NCBI RefSeq assembly: GCF_020966775.1
Contig: NZ_JAJKFV010000002.1
Location: 62,001-126,000 of the forward strand
Reading direction: 5' to 3'
From: Rhodopirellula halodulae
GTDB taxonomy: Bacteria > Planctomycetota > Planctomycetia > Pirellulales > Pirellulaceae
Length of the DNA stretch: 64,000 nt
The notes beneath the pieces are model-generated. The model searched no databases. It was given only the letters and a program-made list of their open reading frames with translations, and was not told where the DNA came from. The position numbers and the translations under genes are program-made. How positions within the stretch are numbered: the stretch's first letter is position 1; the number at the start of each line of letters is the position of its first letter. Shown piece after piece: positions 35,873 to 44,781 of the stretch.

Positions 35873-36241
35873 CTAGCCCCCGTTTGCCGAATCGAGTGTT
35901 CGCAAGACCAAAATTGTGACTCCCACAAAAAGTGTAATCGTGTACAGCGTCACCACCAGAGACCAAAAAATCCGCTGCCACAGCGAGAAACTCGGCCTGC
36001 GCCACAACAACGGAATGCCAAAGGCGCCGGTCACAAAGAACAAGACCGCCAGGGTCGCGGCAGGCCGGTTGGTCCATTGCCCCGCATCGTCGTCTTGGTC
36101 CGTATCGAGATACGACGGCGCCACGGTGCCCGGCTGAATCACGATGCAGCGATGCCGAGGCGATGTTGCGACCGAAGCCTCGGCAACACAGGTGCCGGCG
36201 TGGTCGGAAGTGCGGACGGCACTGGATTCGGCTTCGCTCAT
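35873..36241 (-). CDS. Small membrane protein of the signalling operon
   Basis: 122 residues of unknown family. The polar N-terminal half contains ATSPRHRCIVIQPGTVAPSY and is predicted cytoplasmic. Two hydrophobic helices follow (about 65-80, AATLAVLFFVTGAFGIPLLW, and 88-112, LWQRIFWSLVVTLYTITLFV). ATG 36241 is preferred over the TTG at 36247. It sits 11 bp after the pseudokinase gene and 3 bp before the hybrid kinase gene, so it belongs to the same transcript. It may help anchor or assemble the signalling complex, but this is inference from position only. Confidence 0.65.
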   Translation of the reverse strand: MSEAESSAVRTSDHAGTCVAEASVATSPRHRCIVIQPGTVAPSYLDTDQDDDAGQWTNRPAATLAVLFFVTGAFGIPLLWRRPSFSLWQRIFWSLVVTLYTITLFVGVTILVLRTLDSANGG

Positions 36242-36252
36242 TTGCAAACTCG

Positions 36253-37914
36253 TTACGGCAATTGCTCCACGGCGGATCCGCCTGATGTCTCCGCCAAACG
36301 ATCTTGAGCCGTGGCCACCAAAGGCTCCACCGCGGCGTTGGATGCGTACAACTCAACGATGCTGTACCAGATTTTTCGTGCGGCGATCGTTCGGCCATCC
36401 AAGAACAGGCGATCAGCTTCTTTCATGCGATCGCTGATCAATCGAGCAGCTTCCGTCTGATCGGTATCCACCTCCGAGATTTTCGCGATTCGGCTGCGAG
36501 CCAAGTTCACCAACGGTTTGTATTGTTCTTCGTCTCCCAGCACCGTGATCATGGATTGATACTTGTCGACCGCTGTCGCGTTGTCACCAAAGGTCTCGTA
36601 CCGCATGGCTTCCGCCACCAAACGCTCCGCCTCATTCTGCAGCGGCAGGTTGCGATTCAGCTTCACCGTCAACGCATGCTCCGCTTCGATCATTCGCACG
36701 CGGTCAACTTGCTCGGACGCCCATTCCGCGTGCTCGCCATCAGGAAACTGCGCCAACATGGGTTCCAGGTAGCTGATGCGAGCCTGAGACATGGAGGAAC
36801 GGGTCTCTTCCGCCAGCAACTGTTCGGCTTTCGCTTTCATCTTGCCTTCATTCATCGGCCACGCCACCCAGACCAACATTCCGATGATCAGTGCCAAGAT
36901 TGGCAGCAACACCAACGCTTGGTCGTGCCACGGCGTCGCATCGGGGATCTCGTCAATGTCCGCCGTGACCTCAGCTCGCCCAAGCAACTTGCGAGCTTCT
37001 TTTCGATCTTGATCGTCGGTCACTGACAGCGGACTGAACCCGCTGGATGCGTGCTCGGCAACGCCGCTGCGTGACATCGCGCGTTTGCGAACTTCCGCCA
37101 ATTGCAGCTTGACCGCTGCGGCGGAAACCGGACGTTGTGCGGGCTCTTTGCTCAGCAACTGCATCACCAACCGGTCCATCCACACCGGACATTCCATCAC
37201 CGTCGAGGCAACGGAAGTGGGCGATTGATATCTCAAGTTGCTGGTGACTTCCTGCACGGTCGATCCGGTGATCGGTGGCGATCCAGTCAACGCTTCGTAC
37301 AACAACGCACCGAACAAATACAAATCGGTTCGCGGAGTGACTTGTTCGTTTTGCGTTGGTGCTTCCGGTGCGGAACGCATCATCTGCGCCGCCGAAGGAG
37401 GGCGGGAAACGTGGTAGGGGCCGCTGCGAAACGGAGGTGTGCCGTCGACGCCTCGCACATCAATCAATACCGGGCTCAACCCGGCAATGATGACTTTGTC
37501 CGGCGTCAGACGCCCATGCACGATGTCGCGATCATGCAGGTACAACAACGCATCAATCAGAGGCTCCGCCAATTCCAACACGGACTCCCATGGCAGCCGG
37601 CCTCTTCGCTCGATCTCATCCGCCAAAGTCGGGCCTTCGACCAGCTCGTGCGCCAGGTAAGCCTCGGATTCTTCAAACCCACCGCCGTAACACTTCACGA
37701 TCGCCGGGTGATCGAGCTTCTTCAGTCGATCCCATTCCTCTGCGAACGCCTGGCGGGATTCCAAGGTGCCGCCGAATGGCATTTGGAACACGCGAACCGC
37801 GACTGCCTTCCGCATCTTGATGTGAACCGCACGCCAAACCCGAGCGTCTCGCGCTGATGGATCCGATCCCAACGGGGATTCGATGGCGAGCGGACCGAGA
37901 CGACTGCGTGGCAT
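36253..37914 (-). CDS. Membrane-anchored Ser/Thr pseudokinase
   Basis: 553 residues. The first 280 residues have the Hanks kinase fold (LDHPAIVKCYGGGFEES, YLAHELVEGPTLADEI, DLYLFGALLYEALTG), but every key catalytic site is altered: no Gly-rich loop, the ATP-anchoring Lys is Arg41 (AVAVRVF), HRD reads HGR (133-135) and DFG reads DVR (152-154). It is therefore predicted not to transfer phosphate and to act as a scaffold or ligand sensor. One membrane helix (LVLLPILALIIGMLVWVAW, about 335-353) is followed by a helical C-terminal region of about 200 residues on the other side of the membrane. First gene of the subunit that continues into the hybrid kinase; uppS lies 89 bp upstream. Confidence 0.88.
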   Translation of the reverse strand: MPRSRLGPLAIESPLGSDPSARDARVWRAVHIKMRKAVAVRVFQMPFGGTLESRQAFAEEWDRLKKLDHPAIVKCYGGGFEESEAYLAHELVEGPTLADEIERRGRLPWESVLELAEPLIDALLYLHDRDIVHGRLTPDKVIIAGLSPVLIDVRGVDGTPPFRSGPYHVSRPPSAAQMMRSAPEAPTQNEQVTPRTDLYLFGALLYEALTGSPPITGSTVQEVTSNLRYQSPTSVASTVMECPVWMDRLVMQLLSKEPAQRPVSAAAVKLQLAEVRKRAMSRSGVAEHASSGFSPLSVTDDQDRKEARKLLGRAEVTADIDEIPDATPWHDQALVLLPILALIIGMLVWVAWPMNEGKMKAKAEQLLAEETRSSMSQARISYLEPMLAQFPDGEHAEWASEQVDRVRMIEAEHALTVKLNRNLPLQNEAERLVAEAMRYETFGDNATAVDKYQSMITVLGDEEQYKPLVNLARSRIAKISEVDTDQTEAARLISDRMKEADRLFLDGRTIAARKIWYSIVELYASNAAVEPLVATAQDRLAETSGGSAVEQLP

Positions 37915-38003
37915 GAGAAGACAAACTCAAAGGAAAAGATACGAACCTCGCTCTATCATACCCTCGACGCGGCAAATTGGCTTGCGAGAGCGAGCAGGTT
38001 GGA

Positions 38004-38738
38004 TCAAGCACCAACGTTCAGGCCGCCGAAACGACGCTGACGGTTGCCAAATTCGTCCAGAGCAGCCTGGAAGTCTTCTCGCTCAAATTCAGGCCAGCAT
38101 TTCGGTGTGAAGTACAGCTCGGCGTAGCTGATCTGCCAAAGCAAGTAATTGCTGATACGGATGTCGCCTCCCGTGCGAATCATCAAATCGACTTCCGGCA
38201 AACCAGCCGTGTCCAACGTTTGATCCAATCGCTCTTCGGTGATCTCGTCGGCGGTGATTTCGCCCGATTGGACCTGCGAAACGAGCTGCCGCGTCGCTCG
38301 TGTCAGCTCATCGCGACCGCCATAGTCCACGGCGAGAACCAACTCGGTTCCGGTATTGCCTTTGCAAACCGCCCGCGTTTTCGCGATTTCGCGAGTCACC
38401 TCGTCACCGAGTCGATCTTGGCGTCCGATGAAACGCAAACGCATGTTTTGGTCGCGAATGGTACGTCGCTCTTCCACCAGATATTGCTGCAACAACTGCA
38501 TCAGGAAGTCCAGCTCGGCCTGGGGGCGTTTCCAATTCTCGCTGGACAGGCAGTACAGCGTGATCGCATCCAGTTTCAACTCGCTCGCGGTCTCGGTCAC
38601 CATTCGCACGGTGGAAACCCCTCGTCGATGACCTTCAATCCGAGGCAGATCACGAGCCTGCGCCCAACGGCCATTGCCGTCCATGATGATCGCGACGTGA
38701 CGTGGAAGATTCATACTAGCGAGTGGAACTGTTGTCAT
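38004..38738 (-). CDS. uppS: Undecaprenyl diphosphate synthase (cis-prenyltransferase)
   Basis: 244 residues. Builds the C55 lipid carrier from farnesyl diphosphate and isopentenyl diphosphate, for envelope polysaccharide assembly. Diagnostic motifs: HVAIIMDGNGRWA with catalytic Asp20, GHRRGVSTVR, YCLSSENWKRP, and the C-terminal DLMIRTGGDIRISNYLLWQISYAELYF. ATG 38738 overlaps the stop of the upstream TPR gene (ATGA). The frame is open to 38855, but only inside that gene. Its retention fits the more recent view that planctomycetes have a Gram-negative-type wall with peptidoglycan. Confidence 0.96.
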   Translation of the reverse strand: MTTVPLASMNLPRHVAIIMDGNGRWAQARDLPRIEGHRRGVSTVRMVTETASELKLDAITLYCLSSENWKRPQAELDFLMQLLQQYLVEERRTIRDQNMRLRFIGRQDRLGDEVTREIAKTRAVCKGNTGTELVLAVDYGGRDELTRATRQLVSQVQSGEITADEITEERLDQTLDTAGLPEVDLMIRTGGDIRISNYLLWQISYAELYFTPKCWPEFEREDFQAALDEFGNRQRRFGGLNVGA

Positions 38739-40195
38739 GCGAGTTTCGTGAGAACCGCGTCGATGCAGGGCTCCCAAGATCCAAGCTCGGGCTGGCGAAC
38801 GATTTCGACACTGGGATACCACCGCGTGGACTCGCCCGATCGAAGCCAACGCCAATCAGGAACTTTCCCCAGCAGCAATATCGTGCGGACACCAAGCGAT
38901 CCCGCCAAGTGGGCAATCGCCGTGTCCGTGGTCACCAACGCATCCAAGTTGTAAAGCACGGCGGCGGTATCAACGAATTGACCGCTCGACTGATCCATTC
39001 CGGGTGGCAAACGATGAATTCGCTGGCCCAAATCCGATTGGTCAAGTTGCTCCGTCCCGTGCCCGAATTGCAGACTCACACACGTCAGCGATTCGGACTC
39101 AACGACCGAGCGAAACGCTTCCAGCGGAACGCTGCGATAAACATCGGCGTGATGCTCTGGGTTGCCCTGCCAATTCAACCCAATCAATTTTTTGGCCGGT
39201 TGCCGCAGTGGAGAGAGTGAGTTCTGCCAATAATGCCGGGTGGATTCGGGGACGCTCAAATACCCCGCATGCGATTTCGACTCGGTCCACCGGAACAGTT
39301 CCGCCCCGTCATAAAGTTCACCATCCCGCTGGTACAAACCATCCAGGACTTCCAAGAACGAACCTTGGTAGTCGACCGGCACACCGGCGGGCAAACTCAT
39401 TGCTGCTGAATGAGCGTCCACATCGGGGATCAGACGTTCGATTCCCAATCCGTCAGAACCCACCGCGGATGAAAACAAGGGAATCAGCTTCGGCGGGCAA
39501 ACCACCATGACTCGGTCGGCCTCTTTCGACAAAGCCCTGGCGACTCTCAGAAAATGAATCGCATCGCCGAGTCCCTGTTCGGGATAGATCAGCACGGTTT
39601 TGCCGTTCAGCGGCTGCCCCGACCATACAGGCACGTGGCCGCCGGCCGATTGCAAATGGGACGCGATTTCGGGTCGCCCCACGCCGGGCATTCGCCAACG
39701 CCAACGGTACTCGTTCCAACCACGTTCATAATCGCCCAGCAACAGCGAGATCACGCCGAGGTTGCGATGCAGTTCCGCGTTCTGAGGCTCGATGGCGAGG
39801 CCTTCTTCGTACCATTTCAGACCGCGTTCGATTTCCCCGTTCCAAATCCAGAGTGTGCCCCGGTTCTTGATGGCTGAGAGATAGCCGGGCTGCTGCTGAA
39901 GTGCTTGATCGAAACAGTGCTCGGCCTGATCCACATCGCCGAGCATGCGAAATGCGTTGCCGAGATTATTCCAAGCGATCGGGAAATGGGAACGCAAACC
40001 AATCGCACGTTGATACGAGTCCACCGCACCGGCGAAGTCTCGTTTGTCGAACTGGGCAATGCCGAGATAGACCCAGGCATCTGCGGACTCAGGCACTTGA
40101 CGCAAAACGCCGCGATACATTTGCATCGCGGCGTCCACGTTACCTGATTGATGAACTTGCCAGCTTTGCTGCAAGATCTCAGCCAAGGTTGGCAT
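38735..40195 (-). CDS. TPR protein with C-terminal heptosyltransferase-like domain
   Basis: 486 residues. The N-terminal 160 residues contain four to five tetratricopeptide repeats (ADAWVYLGIAQFDKRDFAGA, PIAWNNLGNAFRMLGDVDQA and so on). The C-terminal 320 residues resemble the GT9/GT41-type fold: PVWSGQPLNGKTVLIYPEQGLGDAIHFLR in the middle and VTTDTAIAHLAGSLGVRTILLLGKVPDWRW near the end, the nucleotide-sugar site of heptosyltransferase-like proteins. Probably a glycosyltransferase acting on protein or envelope glycan. Its start overlaps the sigma-factor stop (TGATG) and its stop overlaps uppS, so all three are translationally coupled. Confidence 0.85.
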   Translation of the reverse strand: MPTLAEILQQSWQVHQSGNVDAAMQMYRGVLRQVPESADAWVYLGIAQFDKRDFAGAVDSYQRAIGLRSHFPIAWNNLGNAFRMLGDVDQAEHCFDQALQQQPGYLSAIKNRGTLWIWNGEIERGLKWYEEGLAIEPQNAELHRNLGVISLLLGDYERGWNEYRWRWRMPGVGRPEIASHLQSAGGHVPVWSGQPLNGKTVLIYPEQGLGDAIHFLRVARALSKEADRVMVVCPPKLIPLFSSAVGSDGLGIERLIPDVDAHSAAMSLPAGVPVDYQGSFLEVLDGLYQRDGELYDGAELFRWTESKSHAGYLSVPESTRHYWQNSLSPLRQPAKKLIGLNWQGNPEHHADVYRSVPLEAFRSVVESESLTCVSLQFGHGTEQLDQSDLGQRIHRLPPGMDQSSGQFVDTAAVLYNLDALVTTDTAIAHLAGSLGVRTILLLGKVPDWRWLRSGESTRWYPSVEIVRQPELGSWEPCIDAVLTKLA

Positions 40196-41778
40196 CAGTC
40201 TAGGAAACCAACCAAATCTTGGCTGCGGCTGGGTTGCTGCAGTTTGCGAACCGCTTTGGCTTCGATCTGACGAATCCGTTCGCGGGTCACTTTGAAGATG
40301 TGCCCGACTTCTTCCAGCGTGTAGCTGTATCCGTCACCCAAACCGTAACGCAATTTGATGATTTCGCGTTCGCGGTAGGACAGGCTCTTCAGCACACCCG
40401 TGATTCGTTGACGAAGCATTTCTTGCGTCGCACCGATTTGTGGGCTTTCTGCGGTGCCGTCGGGCAGCAAATCGCCAAACTGGCTGTCTTCGCTGTTTCC
40501 AACGGGACGGTCGAGCGAAATCGGGAAACGGCTCATGGTCAACACGCGACGGGCTTCTTCGATGGTCACGTCGGCGCGGCGAGCGGTTTCTTCGATCGAT
40601 GGTTCGCGACCGAGTTCTTGCAACAATTGACGAGCAACGTTGCGAACGCGGCTCATGGTTTCGACCATGTGAACCGGAATCCGAATCGTGCGGCTTTGGT
40701 CAGCAACGGCACGCGTGATTGCTTGGCGAATCCACCAAGTCGCATACGTACAGAATTTGAAACCACGACGATATTCAAACTTGTCGACCGCACGCATCAA
40801 ACCCGCGTTGCCTTCTTGGATCAAATCCAGGAACGACAGTCCACGATTGCGATACTTTTTCGCGATCGAGACGACCAAACGAAGGTTTCCTTCGCTCAGT
40901 TCACGCTTGGCTTGTTGGTAATCGCTGTACACGGTCCCCAACATCTTCACGCGGTTGCGAAGCGAGGTTGGCGTTTCTTGGCACGCGGTCAAAATCTGAC
41001 GACGCTCGTGCAGCAACTGCTCACGAACTTCTCGTCCGTGCTTGGTGCGTTTTTGCTGACGGATCAGCTCATCGATTTCGTCGAGTCGCTTGGAGAATTT
41101 CTCCAGCAAGCCGATTCGAGTTTCGATGCGTTGAGTCCGCAAACCGAGTTCCTCGACCAAGCGAACCGCACGGCGGCGACGACGAGCCAGTGCACGCCAT
41201 GCTTCCGCACGACGACGTGCCGGGGCGCTTTTGCTCATCGCGACTTTCCAGTCGTGACGGTTGCGGTTGAGCAACGTTTGCAGCGTCTTCAAGTTGTGAG
41301 GCAGACGACCAATGATCTGCTCTTTTTCCAAACGGTCCGTCACACTGACTTGGACGGTTCGGTCGAAAGGCAGTTGTCCGCGGTAGACCTTTTTCAGCGT
41401 CTTGTAAGCTTCGACCAGAACGTAGTGGTTCTCGAGCAACTTCGTACGGAAGCGGCGTCGAGTCTCTTCGATGCGTTTGGCCAATTCGATTTCTTCACGA
41501 CGCGTCAGCAACGGGATTTCACCCATTTGCGTCAGGTACATGCGAACAGGGTCATCCGACCAAGTTTCCGATTCGTCCAACGCGATCAATTCATCGGGGC
41601 TGTCCAATTGGACTTCGCCCTCGGGCGCATCAGCAACACTGACCGCGTTGTCATCTTCGCTGTCGTCGACTGGTAACTTGCGGAATCCTCCTGTGACCAC
41701 GTCGGTGCTTTGAGCCGAAACGTCGTCGAAATCATCCATCATCGGATCGAACAAAGTAGATACTCCTTTAGGTGGCAT
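40195..41778 (-). CDS. rpoD: Primary-type RNA polymerase sigma-70 factor
   Basis: 527 residues. Region 1.2 ([29 protein letters not shown]) is followed by a long, very basic non-conserved spacer (about 105-290, including [19 protein letters not shown]). Next are region 2 ([58 protein letters not shown], cut by me for length only), region 3 and region 4 ([24 protein letters not shown]). Region 1.1 is not recognisable; the N-terminus is short and acidic. The ATG at 41778 has little ribosome site, whereas a TTG at 41754 has AAAGGAG 7 nt upstream, so the true start may be 24 bp downstream. Planctomycetes can have several primary-type sigmas. Confidence 0.92.
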   Translation of the reverse strand: MPPKGVSTLFDPMMDDFDDVSAQSTDVVTGGFRKLPVDDSEDDNAVSVADAPEGEVQLDSPDELIALDESETWSDDPVRMYLTQMGEIPLLTRREEIELAKRIEETRRRFRTKLLENHYVLVEAYKTLKKVYRGQLPFDRTVQVSVTDRLEKEQIIGRLPHNLKTLQTLLNRNRHDWKVAMSKSAPARRRAEAWRALARRRRRAVRLVEELGLRTQRIETRIGLLEKFSKRLDEIDELIRQQKRTKHGREVREQLLHERRQILTACQETPTSLRNRVKMLGTVYSDYQQAKRELSEGNLRLVVSIAKKYRNRGLSFLDLIQEGNAGLMRAVDKFEYRRGFKFCTYATWWIRQAITRAVADQSRTIRIPVHMVETMSRVRNVARQLLQELGREPSIEETARRADVTIEEARRVLTMSRFPISLDRPVGNSEDSQFGDLLPDGTAESPQIGATQEMLRQRITGVLKSLSYREREIIKLRYGLGDGYSYTLEEVGHIFKVTRERIRQIEAKAVRKLQQPSRSQDLVGFLD

Positions 41779-42624
41779 GTCTTTTCTATGGCGGACGACC
41801 TCAAATGGTTTGGTCGGTCGTCACGGAGAACACTGTGGCGAATCAGCGTTCAGCAATTTTGGGGATCAAACGTCCGTGTCGTGGGGCAGCACTCCGACGG
41901 AGTGTAGTTACGGCGACTACAAGGTCGAGACGTAATTTGCCGCCCAGGCAAGAGGTCGTTGGCGAAGTCGATCACGGAGGGTTCGAGTGGCACGTGGGTT
42001 TCGAGAAGAACAATCAACGAATAAAAATTCCGAAACGGCCAATGAGGAAACCGATGCGGTGAATGTGCAAGGAATGTTGCCAGGGCGAGAGACGCGGGTG
42101 CAGATCGTGCGACCGACCGACGACGTCCATTGAAGAAAATTCCGACACACAGTCACTCTACCACCCGTGAACCTGCGAACCTCCGAACAACTGCCAATTG
42201 GAAAAATTTTCCGATTGACCCGATATTCCATCCTGGAGGCTGAAAAGGGACGGTGGACCATTTGTGGCGCGAACCGAATCCCATTCGGAAGCGAAGACGA
42301 ACGATAGTTCGTTGTGGTTGTATCGCGACTCATCCAGCGGATGTCCGGTCAGGCAAACATGACTCCCTCGATCGATTGGTCGGGCTCGATGAATCAGCAA
42401 AGATTCGCGAGCCGCGTGGTTGGGCAAGACAGAGAATCTTCGATGAAGATCATGACTGAATTGCCGCCAACTGACCTCTCGAAATATGCTGCGTGACAGC
42501 TTCGAGGAAAGTGATGTCCTGACGGGAGCGATTGGTCGTGTGTTACCCTCAGCACACCGTGATTCTAGTTCCCAGAATGACTCGGTCCACCCGGGCGTTG
42601 TTCTTTTGATTCGTGATTTCAGCC
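41779..42624. other. Gene-poor region upstream of the sigma-factor gene
   Basis: 846 bp between divergent genes with no ORF that I can support. Readable frames of 60-180 codons on both strands have no recognisable motif or ribosome site. The part close to the sigma gene has two adjacent hairpins (41890-41920). An AT-rich patch lies near 42195-42225. It may hold the sigma-gene promoter, a long leader, or a non-coding RNA. I cannot tell which from sequence alone. Confidence 0.5.
41890..41920. repeat. Two adjacent hairpins upstream of the sigma-factor gene
   Basis: CACTCCG-A-CGGAGTG (41890-41904) is a 7-bp perfect inverted repeat with a 1-nt centre. It is followed without a gap by GTAGT (41904-41908) and ACTAC (41916-41920), a 5-bp stem with a 7-nt loop. 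On the minus strand they are about 110-140 nt upstream of the sigma ATG. Could be an operator dyad or part of an RNA leader. Confidence 0.4.
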
Positions 42625-43170
42625 ATGTATTTGCTTCCTTGCCCGCATTGCGACCACTCCGCCACAGTTGGCCCTGCTCAGGCGGGTGACCAAATACCAT
42701 GCCCGCAATGTGGTCAAAGCATCGCCGTTCCCAAGCTGGGTGAACTCCGCCAATTGCCCACCGCTGAAACGAGCGATTCCGATCAAAAGGAACGAGATGC
42801 CGGTTCAGCTGGTCATGCGAATCGCCCGACCGTGCTCTTCACGGCACTCGGTTTGCTAGCTGCGGGGCTCTTTTTGGCAGCGGCGTTTTGTGCCGTGAAT
42901 TGGGCCACAATCAGCGTTCCCACGACGACCGAGGGACACATCGCCCAGTTCGAAGAGGCCTACCAAGAAGTGAACTCGGCCCAGATGATCCGAGAATGGG
43001 AAGAAATCAATCGCAACGGCGTGGACCTTCCGGCCATGTACAAGTACCGAGCGATGGAGCTGGACAAACAGGCTTGGCTCCGCAACACGAGCCTCTTTTT
43101 CGTGGCCGGAATCGTGGCTGTGATGGCGGCTGTTTTCGTCGGCCGGGGCTCGCGTTCGGCGGACGCCTGA
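42625..43170 (+). CDS. Zinc-ribbon membrane protein
   Basis: 181 residues. The first 35 residues form a CxxC...CxxC zinc ribbon (CPHCDHSATVG ... IPCPQCGQSIAVP), a type common in planctomycete proteins. A polar linker, a membrane helix (TVLFTALGLLAAGLFLAAAF, about 70-92), a loop of about 65 residues (EEAYQEVNSAQMIREWEEINRNG) and a second helix (FFVAGIVAVMAAVFVG) follow, ending with a short cytoplasmic tail. The ATG at 42625 makes the protein start at the ribbon; a GTG lies 12 bp upstream. Function unknown. The gene stands alone, converging with a methyltransferase gene across a palindromic terminator-like element. Confidence 0.75.
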   Translation: MYLLPCPHCDHSATVGPAQAGDQIPCPQCGQSIAVPKLGELRQLPTAETSDSDQKERDAGSAGHANRPTVLFTALGLLAAGLFLAAAFCAVNWATISVPTTTEGHIAQFEEAYQEVNSAQMIREWEEINRNGVDLPAMYKYRAMELDKQAWLRNTSLFFVAGIVAVMAAVFVGRGSRSADA

Positions 43171-43182
43171 TTGCTCCTCTGG

Positions 43183-43202
43183 CAGCGAAAAATTTTTCGC
43201 TG
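43183..43202. terminator. 20-bp perfect palindrome, probable bidirectional terminator
   Basis: CAGCGAAAAATTTTTCGCTG is a perfect palindrome ten bases each way, located between two convergent genes (ends at 43170 and 43296). With a stem that includes an A5/T5 centre, each transcript would carry a U-run in its right arm. A protein-binding dyad is possible but less likely given the position. Confidence 0.6.
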
Positions 43203-43295
43203 ATACGGTCCTGATACTGAAAGCTGGGGGGACACTTGGTCGACTGCGTCAATCGAGTGGTCGGCCTGTCAAAAACCCACGCAATCTCGTGAAAC

Positions 43296-44123
43296 TCATC
43301 CGCGGTTTCGCAGCACATAGACGACGTCTTCCGTGGACGCGTCAACGGCAATCGGTTCCGCGATTTCGTAAGCGAAGTCGTACGTTGCCAAACACTCCCA
43401 CTGACCATCCGCCTCAATCAATCGATTCATTTGTGCTGGCGTGTAGCTTCGCAAATGCAGTTCATCGTTGATGCGGAAACTTCGGCGTGGCGTGTGAACG
43501 TCGAACCGAATTCCAAATCGCTCCATGCGTTTCTTTTTGTTTCGATCGATCGTCCACATGTGCGTGTTGATGGCCAGGTTGCCTCTTCGTGCGGACCAGG
43601 ATTCGGTCTCGCTGGGAGGCACAGCCGTCGGGGTTAAGTGAACGCCCAATAAGTAGATCCCGCCCGGCCGCACCATTCCGGCCATGCTCTGCAAATGCCC
43701 GCGGGCTTCTTTTTCGGATCCGACGTGCCGAAAGCTGTTGATGGTGTTGAAAGCGACGCAGGCCGGCCCCGTCGGTTTTGATGTTTTTGCCTTGCCCAGC
43801 ACCGGCCGAAAATCGGCGGCGGTGAACTCGCACATGTCCGCCACGATCGCGGTTGGCCGGAAGCCGGCGCGTTCCAAACGCTCGTTGCAAAAGGCGACGG
43901 CTTTTTCATTCAAATCCAATCCACACGTCGCGTGCCCCTTCCGCTCCAGCGAAGCCATCAAACGACCGGTGCCACAGGCGGGCTCAAAGAAGAGCTTGGG
44001 TTTCTTGTCCAGGAAGGCGTCCGCGCAGTCCAAGATGAACTGCGTCTCCGCCGCCACATCGGTCCCGAAGACCAAGTCGTAGTACTTGGGATGGTCGTAG
44101 ATCGATTCTTCCAACACTTCCAT
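43296..44123 (-). CDS. SAM-dependent class I methyltransferase
   Basis: 275 residues. SAM-binding core is clear: motif I FFEPACGTGRLMASLERKGH, motif II acidic ATCGLDLNEKAV, and ADMCEF further on. The post-core part (HMWTIDRNKKKRMERFGIRFDVHTPRR) is characteristic of a planctomycete/UbiE-like group without known substrate. Two ATG codons lie at the start; GGAG sits 6 nt before the second (44123) and abuts the first (44129), so 44123 is chosen. The DinB gene ends at 44136, 12 bp upstream, and the two are probably one operon. Confidence 0.85.
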   Translation of the reverse strand: MEVLEESIYDHPKYYDLVFGTDVAAETQFILDCADAFLDKKPKLFFEPACGTGRLMASLERKGHATCGLDLNEKAVAFCNERLERAGFRPTAIVADMCEFTAADFRPVLGKAKTSKPTGPACVAFNTINSFRHVGSEKEARGHLQSMAGMVRPGGIYLLGVHLTPTAVPPSETESWSARRGNLAINTHMWTIDRNKKKRMERFGIRFDVHTPRRSFRINDELHLRSYTPAQMNRLIEADGQWECLATYDFAYEIAEPIAVDASTEDVVYVLRNRG

Positions 44124-44135
44124 CGTCATCTCCGA

Positions 44136-44693
44136 TCAGCGAACCGATTCCAATCCCAAACCGCGGCGCAGCACACCGATCTGTCCGGCATGCAAGCCTT
44201 CGTGAATGGGACAGAACAGAACAGCGCCCAACTTGCACGGATAAACCGCGTAAGGCATCTCGATCTCGACCAGCAGTTCAGCGGGATCAAGCTGATCCAA
44301 CACCTGCGAGGACAATTCGTGCACCCGATTCAACTTGTCCAGAAACTCTTGCGGGGTGGGTTGGCCTTCGGGCGACTCCGGTGGTTTGCCGCCTCGACCG
44401 TAGGTCTTTCGAAATTTCCCAGGGATCAATTTCAGATCCTCGGGTTCGCGACCTCGCATTCGGAACATCAACAATCCGTACTGGCTGACCGCAAGATGCC
44501 CAACCTGCCAAGCGACGTGGGACGACGCGCCGGCTGGCATTTCATACCAACGATCCATCGGCGTTGCTTCCAACAACTCCAACGAATAGCGACGGGCGAA
44601 TTCGATCTGGCCCCGAGCGGCTTCGAACATTCGGATGGCGTCCGAAAGGTCGGGCAGCGGTCGGTCGGTGGGCGAAGGGGTGGTTTGGCTCAT
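44136..44693 (-). CDS. DinB-like four-helix metalloprotein
   Basis: 185 residues with the DinB/YfiT helical pattern: a first helix FEAARGQIEFARRYSLELLEA, the metal-site region SSHVAWQVGHLAVSQYGLL, and the distal IHEGLHAGQIGVLRRGLG helix. His residues at each (HVAWQVGH, HEGLH) could form the metal triad. Members serve as thiol-transferases (bacillithiol/mycothiol-dependent) or as small-molecule-modifying enzymes; no thiol partner is known here. Upstream of the methyltransferase gene in one operon. Confidence 0.85.
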   Translation of the reverse strand: MSQTTPSPTDRPLPDLSDAIRMFEAARGQIEFARRYSLELLEATPMDRWYEMPAGASSHVAWQVGHLAVSQYGLLMFRMRGREPEDLKLIPGKFRKTYGRGGKPPESPEGQPTPQEFLDKLNRVHELSSQVLDQLDPAELLVEIEMPYAVYPCKLGAVLFCPIHEGLHAGQIGVLRRGLGLESVR

Positions 44694-44781
44694 CGCCGAA
44701 CTTTATCCAGACCGCCGGTTTCTGTCACCCAGAGCGAATGGGTGGGGCTCCGCCGCGATCAATCCTTCAATTGATCATCTA

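Noticed and set aside
40219-41676. 485-codon plus-strand frame across the sigma-factor gene
   Set aside because: Entirely antisense to a well-conserved sigma-70; no domain, no ribosome site.
41917-42700. ORFs of 138 and 180 codons on the minus strand in the gap before the sigma gene
   Set aside because: Composition is random, Arg/Ser-rich, with no ribosome site or motif, and the second overlaps the zinc-ribbon gene.
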